NCBI GenBank assembly: GCA_942159475.1
Contig: OW804100.1
Span: forward strand, 7,952,127 to 8,016,126
Direction: 5' to 3'
Length of the DNA: 64,000 nucleotides
Source: Sthenelais limicola
Taxonomy: Eukaryota; Annelida; Polychaeta; Phyllodocida; Sigalionidae
The position numbers and the translations under genes are program-made. The notes below the pieces were generated by a model, which had not been told where the DNA came from, did not search any database, and was given only the letters and a program-made list of their open reading frames with translations. This document shows positions 45,397 to 59,556 of this stretch, in pieces; positions within the stretch are counted from its first letter, which is position 1, and each line of letters starts with the position of its first letter.

Positions 45397-48300
45397 ACAA
45401 CCACCTTTTTTACGACCACGTTTTTTTTCGACCAACTAAATTTCGACCAATTTTTTACGACCCACTTTTTACGACCACCTTTTTTCCGACCAACTTTTTG
45501 ACGACCACCTTTTTTTTCGACCAACTAAATTTCGACCAATTTTTTACGACCCACATTTTACGACCACCTTTTTGACGACCACCTTTTTTTTCGACCAACT
45601 AAATTTTGACCAATTTTTGACGACCCACTTTTTACGACCACCTTTTTGACGACCACCTTTTTTTTCGACCAACTAAATTTCGACCAATTTTTGACGACCC
45701 ACTTTTTACGACCACCTTTTTGACGACCAACTTTTTGACGACCACCTTTTTTTCCGACCAACTAAATTTCGACCAATTTTTTACGACCCATTTTTTACGA
45801 CCACCTTTTTTTCGACCAACTTTTTGACGACCAGCTTTTTTTTCGACCAACTAAATTTCGACCAATTTTTTACGACCCACTTTTTACGACCACCTTTTTT
45901 TCGACCAACTTTTTGACGACCACCTTTTTTTCCGACCAACTAAATTTCGACCAATTTTTTACGACCCACTTTTTACGACCACCTTTTTGACGACCACCTT
46001 TTTTTTCGACCAACTAAATTTCGACTTATTTTTTACGACCCACTTTTTACGACCACCTTTTTTTCGACCAACTTTTTGACGACCACCTTTTTTTTTGACC
46101 AACTGACGACCACCTTTTTTTTCGACCAACTAAATTTCGACCAATTTTTTACGACCCACTTTTTACGACCACCTTTTTGACGACCACCTTTTTTTTCGAC
46201 CAACTAAATTTCGACCAATTTTTTACGACCCACTTTTTACGACCACCTTTTTGACGACCACCTTTTTTTTCGACCAACTAAATTTCGACCAATTTTTTAC
46301 GACCCACTTTTTACGACCACCTTTTTTTCGACCAACTAAATTTCGACTTATTTTTTACGACCCACTTTTTACGACCACCTTTTTTTCGACCAACTTTTTG
46401 ACGACCACCTTTTTTTTTGACCAACTGACGACCACCTTTTTTTTCGACCAACTAAATTTCGACCAAATTTTTACGACCCACTTTTTACGACCACCTTTTT
46501 GACGACCAACTAAATTTCGACCAATTTTTTACGACCCACTTTTTACGACCACCTTTTTGACGACCACCTTTTTTTTCGACCAACTAAATTTCGACCAATT
46601 TTTTACGACCCACTTTTTACGACCACCTTTTTGACGACCACCTTTTTTTTCGACCAACTAAATTTCGACCAATTTTTTATGACCCACTTTTTACGACCAA
46701 CTTTTTGACGACCACCTTTTTTTTCGACCAACTGACGACCACCTTTTTTTTCGACCAACTAAATTTCGACCAATTTTTTACGACCTACTTTTTACGACCA
46801 CCTTTTTTTCGACCAACTTTTTGACGACCACCTTTTTTTTCGACCAACTTTTTGACGACCACCTTTTTTTTCGACCAACTGACGACCACCTTTTTTTTCG
46901 ACCAACTAAATTTCGACCAATTTTTTACGACCCACTTTTTACGACCAACTTTTTGACGACCACCTTTTTTTTCGACCAACTGACGACCACCTTTTTTTTC
47001 GACCAACTAAATTTCGACCAATTTTTTAAGACCTACTTTTTACGACCACCTTTTTTTCGACCAACTTTTTGACGACCACCTTTTTTTTCGACCAACTAAA
47101 TTTCGACCAATTTTTTACGACCCACTTTTTACGACCACCTTTTTGACGACCACCTTTTTTTTCGACCAACTAAATTTCGACCAATTTTTTACGACCCACT
47201 TTTTACGACCACCTTTTTGACGACCACCTTTTTTTTCGACCAACTAAATTTCGACCAATTTTTTACGACCCACTTTTTACGACCACCTTTTTTTCGACCA
47301 ACTTTTTGACGACCACCTTTTTTCCCGACCAACTAAATTTCGACCAATTTTTGACGACCCACTTTTTACGACCACCTTTTTGACGACCACCTTTTTTTTC
47401 GACCAACTAAATTTCGACCAATTTTTTACAACCCACTTTTTACGACCACCTTTTTGACGACCACCTTTTTTTTTCGACCAACTAAATTTCGACCAATTTT
47501 TTATGACCCACTTTTTACGACCAACTTTTTGACGACCACCTTTTTTTTCGACCAACTGACGACCACCTTTTTTTTCGACCAACTAAATTTCGACCAATTT
47601 TTTACGACCTACTTTTTACGACCACCTTTTTTTCGACCAACTTTTTGACGACCACCTTTTTTTTCGACCAACTTTTTGACGACCACCTTTTTTTTCGACC
47701 AACTGACGACCACCTTTTTTTTCGACCAACTAAATTTCGACCAATTTTTTTCGACCCACTTTTTACGACCACCTTTTTTTCGACCAACTTTTTGACGACC
47801 ACCTTTTTTCCGACCAACTAAATTTCGACCAATTTTTGACGACCCACTTTTGACGACCACCTTTTTGACGACCACCTTTTTTTTCGACCAACTAAATTTC
47901 GACCAATTTTTTACGACCCACTTTTTACGACCACCTTTTTTTCGACCAACTTTTTGACTACCACCTTTTTTTTCGACCAACTAAATTTCGACCAATTTTT
48001 TACGACCCACTTTTTACGACCACATTTTTGACGACCACCTTTTTTTTCGACCAACTAAATTTCGACCAATTTTTTACGACCCACTTTTTACGACCATTTT
48101 TTTGACGACCACCTTTTTTTTCGACCAACTAAATTTCGACCAATTTTTTACGACCCACTTTTTACGACCACCTTTTTGACGACCACCTTTTTTTTCGACC
48201 AACTAAATTTCGACCAATTTTTTACGACCCACTTTTTACGACCACCTTTTTGACGACCACCTTTTTTTTCGACCAACTAAATTTCGACCAATTTTTTACG

Positions 48301-48459
48301 ACCCACTTTTTACGACCACCTTTTTGACGACCACCTTTTTTTTCGACCTACTAAATTTCGACCAATTTTTTACGACCCACTTTTTACGACCACCTTTTTG
48401 ACGACCACCTTTTTTTTCGACCAACTAAATTTCGACCAATTTTTTACGACCCACTTTTT
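45397..48459 (+). repeat. Higher-order copy 1, internally deleted (3,063 bp)
   Basis: It opens with the marker variant ACAACCACCTTTTTTACGAC, which returns at 48460. Compared with the full unit it lacks about 1.8 kb between its early and middle blocks and a further 338 bp before its late block. It keeps the 854 bp marker-led segment before the start of the 4,134 bp unit. Confidence 0.85.
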
Positions 48460-49313
48460 ACAACCACCTTTTTTACGACCACGTTTTTTTTCGACCAACT
48501 AAATTTCGACCAATTTTTTACGACCCACTTTTTCCGACCACCTTTTTTCCGACCAACTTTTTGACGACCACCTTTTTTTTCGACCAACTAAATTTCGACC
48601 AATTTTTTACGACCCACATTTTACGACCACCTTTTTGACGACCACCTTTTTTTTCGACCAACTAAATTTTGACCAATTTTTGACGACCCACTTTTTACGA
48701 CCACCTTTTTGACGACCACCTTTTTTTTCGACCAACTAAATTTCGACCAATTTTTGACGACCCACTTTTTACGACCACCTTTTTGACGACCAACTTTTTG
48801 ACGACCACCTTTTTTTCCGACCAACTAAATTTCGACCAATTTTTTACGACCCATTTTTTACGACCACCTTTTTTTCGACCAACTTTTTGACGACCAGCTT
48901 TTTTTTCGACCAACTAAATTTCGACCAATTTTTTACGACCCACTTTTTACGACCACCTTTTTTTCGACCAACTTTTTGACGACCACCTTTTTTTCCGACC
49001 AACTAAATTTCGACCAATTTTTTACGACCCACTTTTTACGACCACCTTTTTGACGACCACCTTTTTTTTCGACCAACTAAATTTCGACTTATTTTTTACG
49101 ACCCACTTTTTACGACCACCTTTTTTTCGACCAACTTTTTGACGACCACCTTTTTTTTTGACCAACTGACGACCACCTTTTTTTTCGACCAACTAAATTT
49201 CGACCAATTTTTTACGACCCACTTTTTACGACCACCTTTTTGACGACCACCTTTTTTTTCGACCAACTAAATTTCGACCAATTTTTTACGACCCACTTTT
49301 TACGACCACCTTT
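48460..49313 (+). repeat. Marker-led segment preceding the full higher-order unit
   Basis: This 854 bp segment repeats 45397-46250. It carries ACAACCACC at its start and, unlike the first copy, the variant TTTTTCCGACC about 70 bp in. The sequence starting at 63901 shows the same two variants. Confidence 0.85.
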
Positions 49314-52300
49314 TTGACGACCACCTTTTTTTTCGACCAACTAAATTTCGACCAATTTTTTACGACCCACTTTTTACGACCACCTTTTTTTCGACCAACT
49401 AAATTTCGACTTATTTTTTACGACCCACTTTTTACGACCACCTTTTTTTCGACCAACTTTTTGACGACCACCTTTTTTTTTGACCAACTGACGACCACCT
49501 TTTTTTTCGACCAACTAAATTTCGACCAAATTTTTACGACCCACTTTTTACGACCACCTTTTTGACGACCAACTAAATTTCGACCAATTTTTTACGACCC
49601 ACTTTTTACGACCACCTTTTTGACGACCACCTTTTTTTTCGACCAACTAAATTTCGACCAATTTTTTACGACCCACTTTTTACGACCACCTTTTTGACGA
49701 CCACCTTTTTTTTCGACCAACTAAATTTCGACCAATTTTTTACGACCCACTTTTTACGACCACCTTTTTGACGACCACCTTTTTTTTCGACCAACTAAAT
49801 TTCGACCAATTTTTTACGACTTACTTTTTACGACCACCTTTTTTTCGACCACCTTTTTGACGACCACCTTTTTTTTCGACCAACTAAATTTCGACCAATT
49901 TTTTACGACCCACTTTTTACGACCACCTTTTTGACGACCACCTTTTTTTTCGACCAACTAAATTTCGACCAATTTTTTACGACCTACTTTTTACGACCAC
50001 CTTTTTTTCGACCAACTTTTTGACGACCACCTTTTTGACGACCACCTTTTTTTTCGACCAACTAAATTTCGACCAATTTTTTACGACCCACTTTTTACGA
50101 CCACCTTTTTTTCGACCAACTTTTTGACGACCACCTTTTTTTCCGACCAACTAAATTTCGACCAATTTTTGACGACCCACTTTTTACGACCACCTTTTTG
50201 ACGACCACCTTTTTTTTCGACCAACTAAATTTCGACCAATTTTTTACGACCCACTTTTTACGACCACCTTTTTGACGACCAACTAAATTTCGACCAACTA
50301 AATTTCGACCAATTTTTTACGACCCACTTTTTACGACCACCTTTTTGACGACCACCTTTTTTTTCGACCAACTAAATTTCGACCAATTTTTTACGACCCA
50401 CTTTTTACGACCAACTTTTTGACGACCACCTTTTTTTTCGACCAACTGACGACCACCTTTTTTTTCGACCAACTAAATTTCGACCAATTTTTTTCGACCC
50501 ACTTTTTTCGACCACGTTTTTTTCGACCCACTTTTTGACGACCACCTTTTTTCTCGACCAACTAAATTTCGACCAATTTTTTAAGACCCACTTTTTACGA
50601 CCACCTTTTTTTTCGACCAACTAAATTTCGACCAATTTTTTACGACACACTTTTTACGACCACCTTTTTTTCGACCAACTTTTTGACGACCACCTTTTTT
50701 TTCGACCAACTGACGACCACCTTTTTTTTCGACCAACTAAATTTCGACCAATTTTTTTCGACCCACTTTTTACGACCACCTTTTTTTCGACCAACTTTTT
50801 GAAGACCACCTTTTTTTCCGACCAACTAAATTTCGACCAATTTTTGACGACCCACTTTTTACGACCACCTTTTTGACGACCACCTTTTTTTTCGACCAAC
50901 TAAATTTCGACCAATTTTTTACGACCCACTTTTTACGACAACCTTTTTTTCGACCAACTTTTTGACTACCACCTTTTTTTTCGACCAACTGACGACCACC
51001 TTTTTTTTCGACCAACTAAATTTCAACCAATTTTTTACGACCCACTTTTTACGACCACCTTTTTGACGACCACCTTTTTTTTCGACCAATTTTTTTTTCG
51101 ACCAACTGACGACCACCTTTTTTTTCGACCAACTAAATTTCGACCAATTTTTTACGACCCACTTTTTACGACCACCTTTTTTTCGACCAACTTTTTGACG
51201 ACCACCTTTTTTTCCGACCAACTAAATTTCGACCAATTTTTGACGACCCACTTTTTACGACCACCTTTTTGACGACCACCTTTTTTTTCGACCAACTAAA
51301 TTTCGACCAATTTTTTACGACCCACTTTTTACGACCACCTTTTTGACGACCACCTTTTTTTTCGACCTACTAAATTTCGACCAATTTTTTACGACCCACT
51401 TTTTACGACCACCTTTTTGACGACCACCTTTTTTTTCGACCAACTAAATTTCGACCAATTTTTTACGACCCACTTTTTACGACCACCTTTTTGACGACCA
51501 CCTTTTTTTTCGACCAACTAAATTTCGACCAATTTTTTATGACCCACTTTTTACGACCAACTTTTTGACGACCACCTTTTTTTTCGACCAACTGACGACC
51601 ACCTTTTTTTTCGACCAACTAAATTTCGACCAATTTTTTACGACCTACTTTTTACGACCACCTTTTTTTCGACCAACTTTTTGACGACCACCTTTTTTTT
51701 CGACCAACTTTTTGACGACCACCTTTTTTTTCGACCAACTGACGACCACCTTTTTTTTCGACCAACTAAATTTCGACCAATTTTTTACGACCCACTTTTT
51801 ACGACCAACTTTTTGACGACCACCTTTTTTTTCGACCAACTGACGACCACCTTTTTTTTCGACCAACTAAATTTCGACCAATTTTTTAAGACCTACTTTT
51901 TACGACCACCTTTTTTTCGACCAACTTTTTGACGACCACCTTTTTTTTCGACCAACTAAATTTCGACCAATTTTTTACGACCCACTTTTTACGACCACCT
52001 TTTTGACGACCACCTTTTTTTTCGACCAACTAAATTTCGACCAATTTTTTACGACCCACTTTTTACGACCACCTTTTTGACGACCACCTTTTTTTTCGAC
52101 CAACTAAATTTCGACCAATTTTTTACGACCCACTTTTTACGACCAACTTTTTGACGACCACCTTTTTTTTCGACCAACTGACGACCACCTTTTTTTTCGA
52201 CCAACTAAATTTCGACCAATTTTTTAAGACCTACTTTTTACGACCACCTTTTTTTCGACCAACTTTTTGACGACCACCTTTTTTTTCGACCAACTAAATT

Positions 52301-53447
52301 TCGACCAATTTTTTACGACCCACTTTTTACGACCACCTTTTTGACGACCACCTTTTTTTTCGACCAACTAAATTTCGACCAATTTTTTACGACCCACTTT
52401 TTACGACCACCTTTTTGACGACCACCTTTTTTTTCGACCAACTAAATTTCGACCAATTTTTTACGACCCACTTTTTACGACCACCTTTTTTTCGACCAAC
52501 TTTTTGACGACCACCTTTTTTCCCGACCAACTAAATTTCGACCAATTTTTGACGACCCACTTTTTACGACCACCTTTTTGACGACCACCTTTTTTTTCGA
52601 CCAACTAAATTTCGACCAATTTTTTACAACCCACTTTTTACGACCACCTTTTTGACGACCACCTTTTTTTTTCGACCAACTAAATTTCGACCAATTTTTT
52701 ATGACCCACTTTTTACGACCAACTTTTTGACGACCACCTTTTTTTTCGACCAACTGACGACCACCTTTTTTTTCGACCAACTAAATTTCGACCAATTTTT
52801 TACGACCTACTTTTTACGACCACCTTTTTTTCGACCAACTTTTTGACGACCACCTTTTTTTTCGACCAACTTTTTGACGACCACCTTTTTTTTCGACCAA
52901 CTGACGACCACCTTTTTTTTCGACCAACTAAATTTCGACCAATTTTTTTCGACCCACTTTTTACGACCACCTTTTTTTCGACCAACTTTTTGACGACCAC
53001 CTTTTTTCCGACCAACTAAATTTCGACCAATTTTTGACGACCCACTTTTGACGACCACCTTTTTGACGACCACCTTTTTTTTCGACCAACTAAATTTCGA
53101 CCAATTTTTTACGACCCACTTTTTACGACCACCTTTTTTTCGACCAACTTTTTGACTACCACCTTTTTTTTCGACCAACTAAATTTCGACCAATTTTTTA
53201 CGACCCACTTTTTACGACCACATTTTTGACGACCACCTTTTTTTTCGACCAACTAAATTTCGACCAATTTTTTACGACCCACTTTTTACGACCATTTTTT
53301 TGACGACCACCTTTTTTTTCGACCAACTAAATTTCGACCAATTTTTTACGACCCACTTTTTACGACCACCTTTTTGACGACCACCTTTTTTTTCGACCAA
53401 CTAAATTTCGACCAATTTTTTACGACCCACTTTTTACGACCACCTTT
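49314..53447 (+). repeat. Full higher-order unit, 4,134 bp
   Basis: Diagnostic blocks occur at fixed offsets: one at 0, a second at 1,091, a third at 2,331 and a fourth at 3,161 bp. The same offsets return in the later units, which identifies 4,134 bp as the period. It contains rare forms such as CGACACAC, GAAGACCACC and a tandem ACTAAATTTCGACCAACTAA. Confidence 0.9.
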
Positions 53448-55435
53448 TTGACGACCACCTTTTTTTTCGACCAACTAAATTTCGACCAATTTTTTACGAC
53501 CCACTTTTTACGACCACCTTTTTTTCGACCAACTAAATTTCGACTTATTTTTTACGACCCACTTTTTACGACCACCTTTTTTTCGACCAACTTTTTGACG
53601 ACCACCTTTTTTTTTGACCAACTGACGACCACCTTTTTTTTCGACCAACTAAATTTCGACCAAATTTTTACGACCCACTTTTTACGACCACCTTTTTGAC
53701 GACCAACTAAATTTCGACCAATTTTTTACGACCCACTTTTTACGACCACCTTTTTGACGACCACCTTTTTTTTCGACCAACTAAATTTCGACCAATTTTT
53801 TACGACCCACTTTTTACGACCACCTTTTTGACGACCACCTTTTTTTTCGACCAACTAAATTTCGACCAATTTTTTACGACCCACTTTTTACGACCACCTT
53901 TTTGACGACCACCTTTTTTTTCGACCAACTAAATTTCGACCAATTTTTTACGACTTACTTTTTACGACCACCTTTTTTTCGACCACCTTTTTGACGACCA
54001 CCTTTTTTTTCGACCAACTAAATTTCGACCAATTTTTTACGACCCACTTTTTACGACCACCTTTTTGACGACCACCTTTTTTTTCGACCAACTAAATTTC
54101 GACCAATTTTTTACGACCCACTTTTTACGACCAACTTTTTGACGACCACCTTTTTTTTCGACCAACTGACGACCACCTTTTTTTTCGACCAACTAAATTT
54201 CGACCAATTTTTTAAGACCTACTTTTTACGACCACCTTTTTTTCGACCAACTTTTTGACGACCACCTTTTTTTTCGACCAACTAAATTTCGACCAATTTT
54301 TTACGACCCACTTTTTACGACCACCTTTTTGACGACCACCTTTTTTTTCGACCAACTAAATTTCGACCAATTTTTTACGACCCACTTTTTACGACCACCT
54401 TTTTGACGACCACCTTTTTTTTCGACCAACTAAATTTCGACCAATTTTTTACGACCCACTTTTTACGACCACCTTTTTTTCGACCAACTTTTTGACGACC
54501 ACCTTTTTTCCCGACCAACTAAATTTCGACCAATTTTTGACGACCCACTTTTTACGACCACCTTTTTGACGACCACCTTTTTTTTCGACCAACTAAATTT
54601 CGACCAATTTTTTACAACCCACTTTTTACGACCACCTTTTTGACGACCACCTTTTTTTTTCGACCAACTAAATTTCGACCAATTTTTTATGACCCACTTT
54701 TTACGACCAACTTTTTGACGACCACCTTTTTTTTCGACCAACTGACGACCACCTTTTTTTTCGACCAACTAAATTTCGACCAATTTTTTACGACCTACTT
54801 TTTACGACCACCTTTTTTTCGACCAACTTTTTGACGACCACCTTTTTTTTCGACCAACTTTTTGACGACCACCTTTTTTTTCGACCAACTGACGACCACC
54901 TTTTTTTTCGACCAACTAAATTTCGACCAATTTTTTTCGACCCACTTTTTACGACCACCTTTTTTTCGACCAACTTTTTGACGACCACCTTTTTTCCGAC
55001 CAACTAAATTTCGACCAATTTTTGACGACCCACTTTTGACGACCACCTTTTTGACGACCACCTTTTTTTTCGACCAACTAAATTTCGACCAATTTTTTAC
55101 GACCCACTTTTTACGACCACCTTTTTTTCGACCAACTTTTTGACTACCACCTTTTTTTTCGACCAACTAAATTTCGACCAATTTTTTACGACCCACTTTT
55201 TACGACCACATTTTTGACGACCACCTTTTTTTTCGACCAACTAAATTTCGACCAATTTTTTACGACCCACTTTTTACGACCATTTTTTTGACGACCACCT
55301 TTTTTTTCGACCAACTAAATTTCGACCAATTTTTTACGACCCACTTTTTACGACCACCTTTTTGACGACCACCTTTTTTTTCGACCAACTAAATTTCGAC
55401 CAATTTTTTACGACCCACTTTTTACGACCACCTTT
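53448..55435 (+). repeat. Higher-order unit with 2,146 bp internal deletion
   Basis: The unit starts and ends like its neighbours but is 1,988 bp long. It passes straight from its first block to the last. The missing length equals 29 x 74, as expected if recombination between two monomers in register removed the middle. Confidence 0.88.
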
Positions 55436-58400
55436 TTGACGACCACCTTTTTTTTCGACCAACTAAATTTCGACCAATTTTTTACGACCCACTTTTTACG
55501 ACCACCTTTTTTTCGACCAACTAAATTTCGACTTATTTTTTACGACCCACTTTTTACGACCACCTTTTTTTCGACCAACTTTTTGACGACCACCTTTTTT
55601 TTTGACCAACTGACGACCACCTTTTTTTTCGACCAACTAAATTTCGACCAAATTTTTACGACCCACTTTTTACGACCACCTTTTTGACGACCAACTAAAT
55701 TTCGACCAATTTTTTACGACCCACTTTTTACGACCACCTTTTTGACGACCACCTTTTTTTTCGACCAACTAAATTTCGACCAATTTTTTACGACCCACTT
55801 TTTACGACCACCTTTTTGACGACCACCTTTTTTTTCGACCAACTAAATTTCGACCAATTTTTTACGACCCACTTTTTACGACCACCTTTTTGACGACCAC
55901 CTTTTTTTTCGACCAACTAAATTTCGACCAATTTTTTACGACTTACTTTTTACGACCACCTTTTTTTCGACCACCTTTTTGACGACCACCTTTTTTTTCG
56001 ACCAACTAAATTTCGACCAATTTTTTACGACCCACTTTTTACGACCACCTTTTTGACGACCACCTTTTTTTTCGACCAACTAAATTTCGACCAATTTTTT
56101 ACGACCTACTTTTTACGACCACCTTTTTTTCGACCAACTTTTTGACGACCACCTTTTTGACGACCACCTTTTTTTTCGACCAACTAAATTTCGACCAATT
56201 TTTTACGACCCACTTTTTACGACCACCTTTTTTTCGACCAACTTTTTGACGACCACCTTTTTTTCCGACCAACTAAATTTCGACCAATTTTTGACGACCC
56301 ACTTTTTACGACCACCTTTTTGACGACCACCTTTTTTTTCGACCAACTAAATTTCGACCAATTTTTTACGACCCACTTTTTACGACCACCTTTTTGACGA
56401 CCAACTAAATTTCGACCAACTAAATTTCGACCAATTTTTTACGACCCACTTTTTACGACCACCTTTTTGACGACCACCTTTTTTTTCGACCAACTAAATT
56501 TCGACCAATTTTTTACGACCCACTTTTTACGACCAACTTTTTGACGACCACCTTTTTTTTCGACCAACTGACGACCACCTTTTTTTTCGACCAACTAAAT
56601 TTCGACCAATTTTTTTCGACCCACTTTTTTCGACCACGTTTTTTTCGACCCACTTTTTGACGACCACCTTTTTTCTCGACCAACTAAATTTCGACCAATT
56701 TTTTAAGACCCACTTTTTACGACCACCTTTTTTTTCGACCAACTAAATTTCGACCAATTTTTTACGACACACTTTTTACGACCACCTTTTTTTCGACCAA
56801 CTTTTTGACGACCACCTTTTTTTTCGACCAACTGACGACCACCTTTTTTTTCGACCAACTAAATTTCGACCAATTTTTTTCGACCCACTTTTTACGACCA
56901 CCTTTTTTTCGACCAACTTTTTGAAGACCACCTTTTTTTCCGACCAACTAAATTTCGACCAATTTTTGACGACCCACTTTTTACGACCACCTTTTTGACG
57001 ACCACCTTTTTTTTCGACCAACTAAATTTCGACCAATTTTTTACGACCCACTTTTTACGACAACCTTTTTTTCGACCAACTTTTTGACTACCACCTTTTT
57101 TTTCGACCAACTGACGACCACCTTTTTTTTCGACCAACTAAATTTCAACCAATTTTTTACGACCCACTTTTTACGACCACCTTTTTGACGACCACCTTTT
57201 TTTTCGACCAATTTTTTTTTCGACCAACTGACGACCACCTTTTTTTTCGACCAACTAAATTTCGACCAATTTTTTACGACCCACTTTTTACGACCACCTT
57301 TTTTTCGACCAACTTTTTGACGACCACCTTTTTTTCCGACCAACTAAATTTCGACCAATTTTTGACGACCCACTTTTTACGACCACCTTTTTGACGACCA
57401 CCTTTTTTTTCGACCAACTAAATTTCGACCAATTTTTTACGACCACCTTTTTGACGACCACCTTTTTTTTCGACCTACTAAATTTCGACCAATTTTTTAC
57501 GACCCACTTTTTACGACCACCTTTTTGACGACCACCTTTTTTTTCGACCAACTAAATTTCGACCAATTTTTTACGACCCACTTTTTACGACCACCTTTTT
57601 GACGACCACCTTTTTTTTCGACCAACTAAATTTCGACCAATTTTTTATGACCCACTTTTTACGACCAACTTTTTGACGACCACCTTTTTTTTCGACCAAC
57701 TGACGACCACCTTTTTTTTCGACCAACTAAATTTCGACCAATTTTTTACGACCTACTTTTTACGACCACCTTTTTTTCGACCAACTTTTTGACGACCACC
57801 TTTTTTTTCGACCAACTTTTTGACGACCACCTTTTTTTTCGACCAACTGACGACCACCTTTTTTTTCGACCAACTAAATTTCGACCAATTTTTTACGACC
57901 CACTTTTTACGACCAACTTTTTGACGACCACCTTTTTTTTCGACCAACTGACGACCACCTTTTTTTTCGACCAACTAAATTTCGACCAATTTTTTAAGAC
58001 CTACTTTTTACGACCACCTTTTTTTCGACCAACTTTTTGACGACCACCTTTTTTTTCGACCAACTAAATTTCGACCAATTTTTTACGACCCACTTTTTAC
58101 GACCACCTTTTTGACGACCACCTTTTTTTTCGACCAACTAAATTTCGACCAATTTTTTACGACCCACTTTTTACGACCACCTTTTTGACGACCACCTTTT
58201 TTTTCGACCAACTAAATTTCGACCAATTTTTTACGACCCACTTTTTACGACCAACTTTTTGACGACCACCTTTTTTTTCGACCAACTGACGACCACCTTT
58301 TTTTTCGACCAACTAAATTTCGACCAATTTTTTAAGACCTACTTTTTACGACCACCTTTTTTTCGACCAACTTTTTGACGACCACCTTTTTTTTCGACCA

Positions 58401-59556
58401 ACTAAATTTCGACCAATTTTTTACGACCCACTTTTTACGACCACCTTTTTGACGACCACCTTTTTTTTCGACCAACTAAATTTCGACCAATTTTTTACGA
58501 CCCACTTTTTACGACCACCTTTTTGACGACCACCTTTTTTTTCGACCAACTAAATTTCGACCAATTTTTTACGACCCACTTTTTACGACCACCTTTTTTT
58601 CGACCAACTTTTTGACGACCACCTTTTTTCCCGACCAACTAAATTTCGACCAATTTTTGACGACCCACTTTTTACGACCACCTTTTTGACGACCACCTTT
58701 TTTTTCGACCAACTAAATTTCGACCAATTTTTTACAACCCACTTTTTACGACCACCTTTTTGACGACCACCTTTTTTTTTCGACCAACTAAATTTCGACC
58801 AATTTTTTATGACCCACTTTTTACGACCAACTTTTTGACGACCACCTTTTTTTTCGACCAACTGACGACCACCTTTTTTTTTCGACCAACTAAATTTCGA
58901 CCAATTTTTTACGACCTACTTTTTACGACCACCTTTTTTTCGACCAACTTTTTGACGACCACCTTTTTTTTCGACCAACTTTTTGACGACCACCTTTTTT
59001 TTCGACCAACTGACGACCACCTTTTTTTTCGACCAACTAAATTTCGACCAATTTTTTTCGACCCACTTTTTACGACCACCTTTTTTTCGACCAACTTTTT
59101 GACGACCACCTTTTTTCCGACCAACTAAATTTCGACCAATTTTTGACGACCCACTTTTGACGACCACCTTTTTGACGACCACCTTTTTTTTCGACCAACT
59201 AAATTTCGACCAATTTTTTACGACCCACTTTTTACGACCACCTTTTTTTCGACCAACTTTTTGACTACCACCTTTTTTTTCGACCAACTAAATTTCGACC
59301 AATTTTTTACGACCCACTTTTTACGACCACATTTTTGACGACCACCTTTTTTTTCGACCAACTAAATTTCGACCAATTTTTTACGACCCACTTTTTACGA
59401 CCATTTTTTTGACGACCACCTTTTTTTTCGACCAACTAAATTTCGACCAATTTTTTACGACCCACTTTTTACGACCACCTTTTTGACGACCACCTTTTTT
59501 TTCGACCAACTAAATTTCGACCAATTTTTTACGACCCACTTTTTACGACCACCTTT
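55436..59556 (+). repeat. Higher-order unit, 4,121 bp
   Basis: It matches the 4,134 bp unit except for the loss of one 14 bp CGACCCAC submonomer near 57438 and the gain of a single T near 58880. Those two changes account exactly for the 13 bp length difference. Confidence 0.88.
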
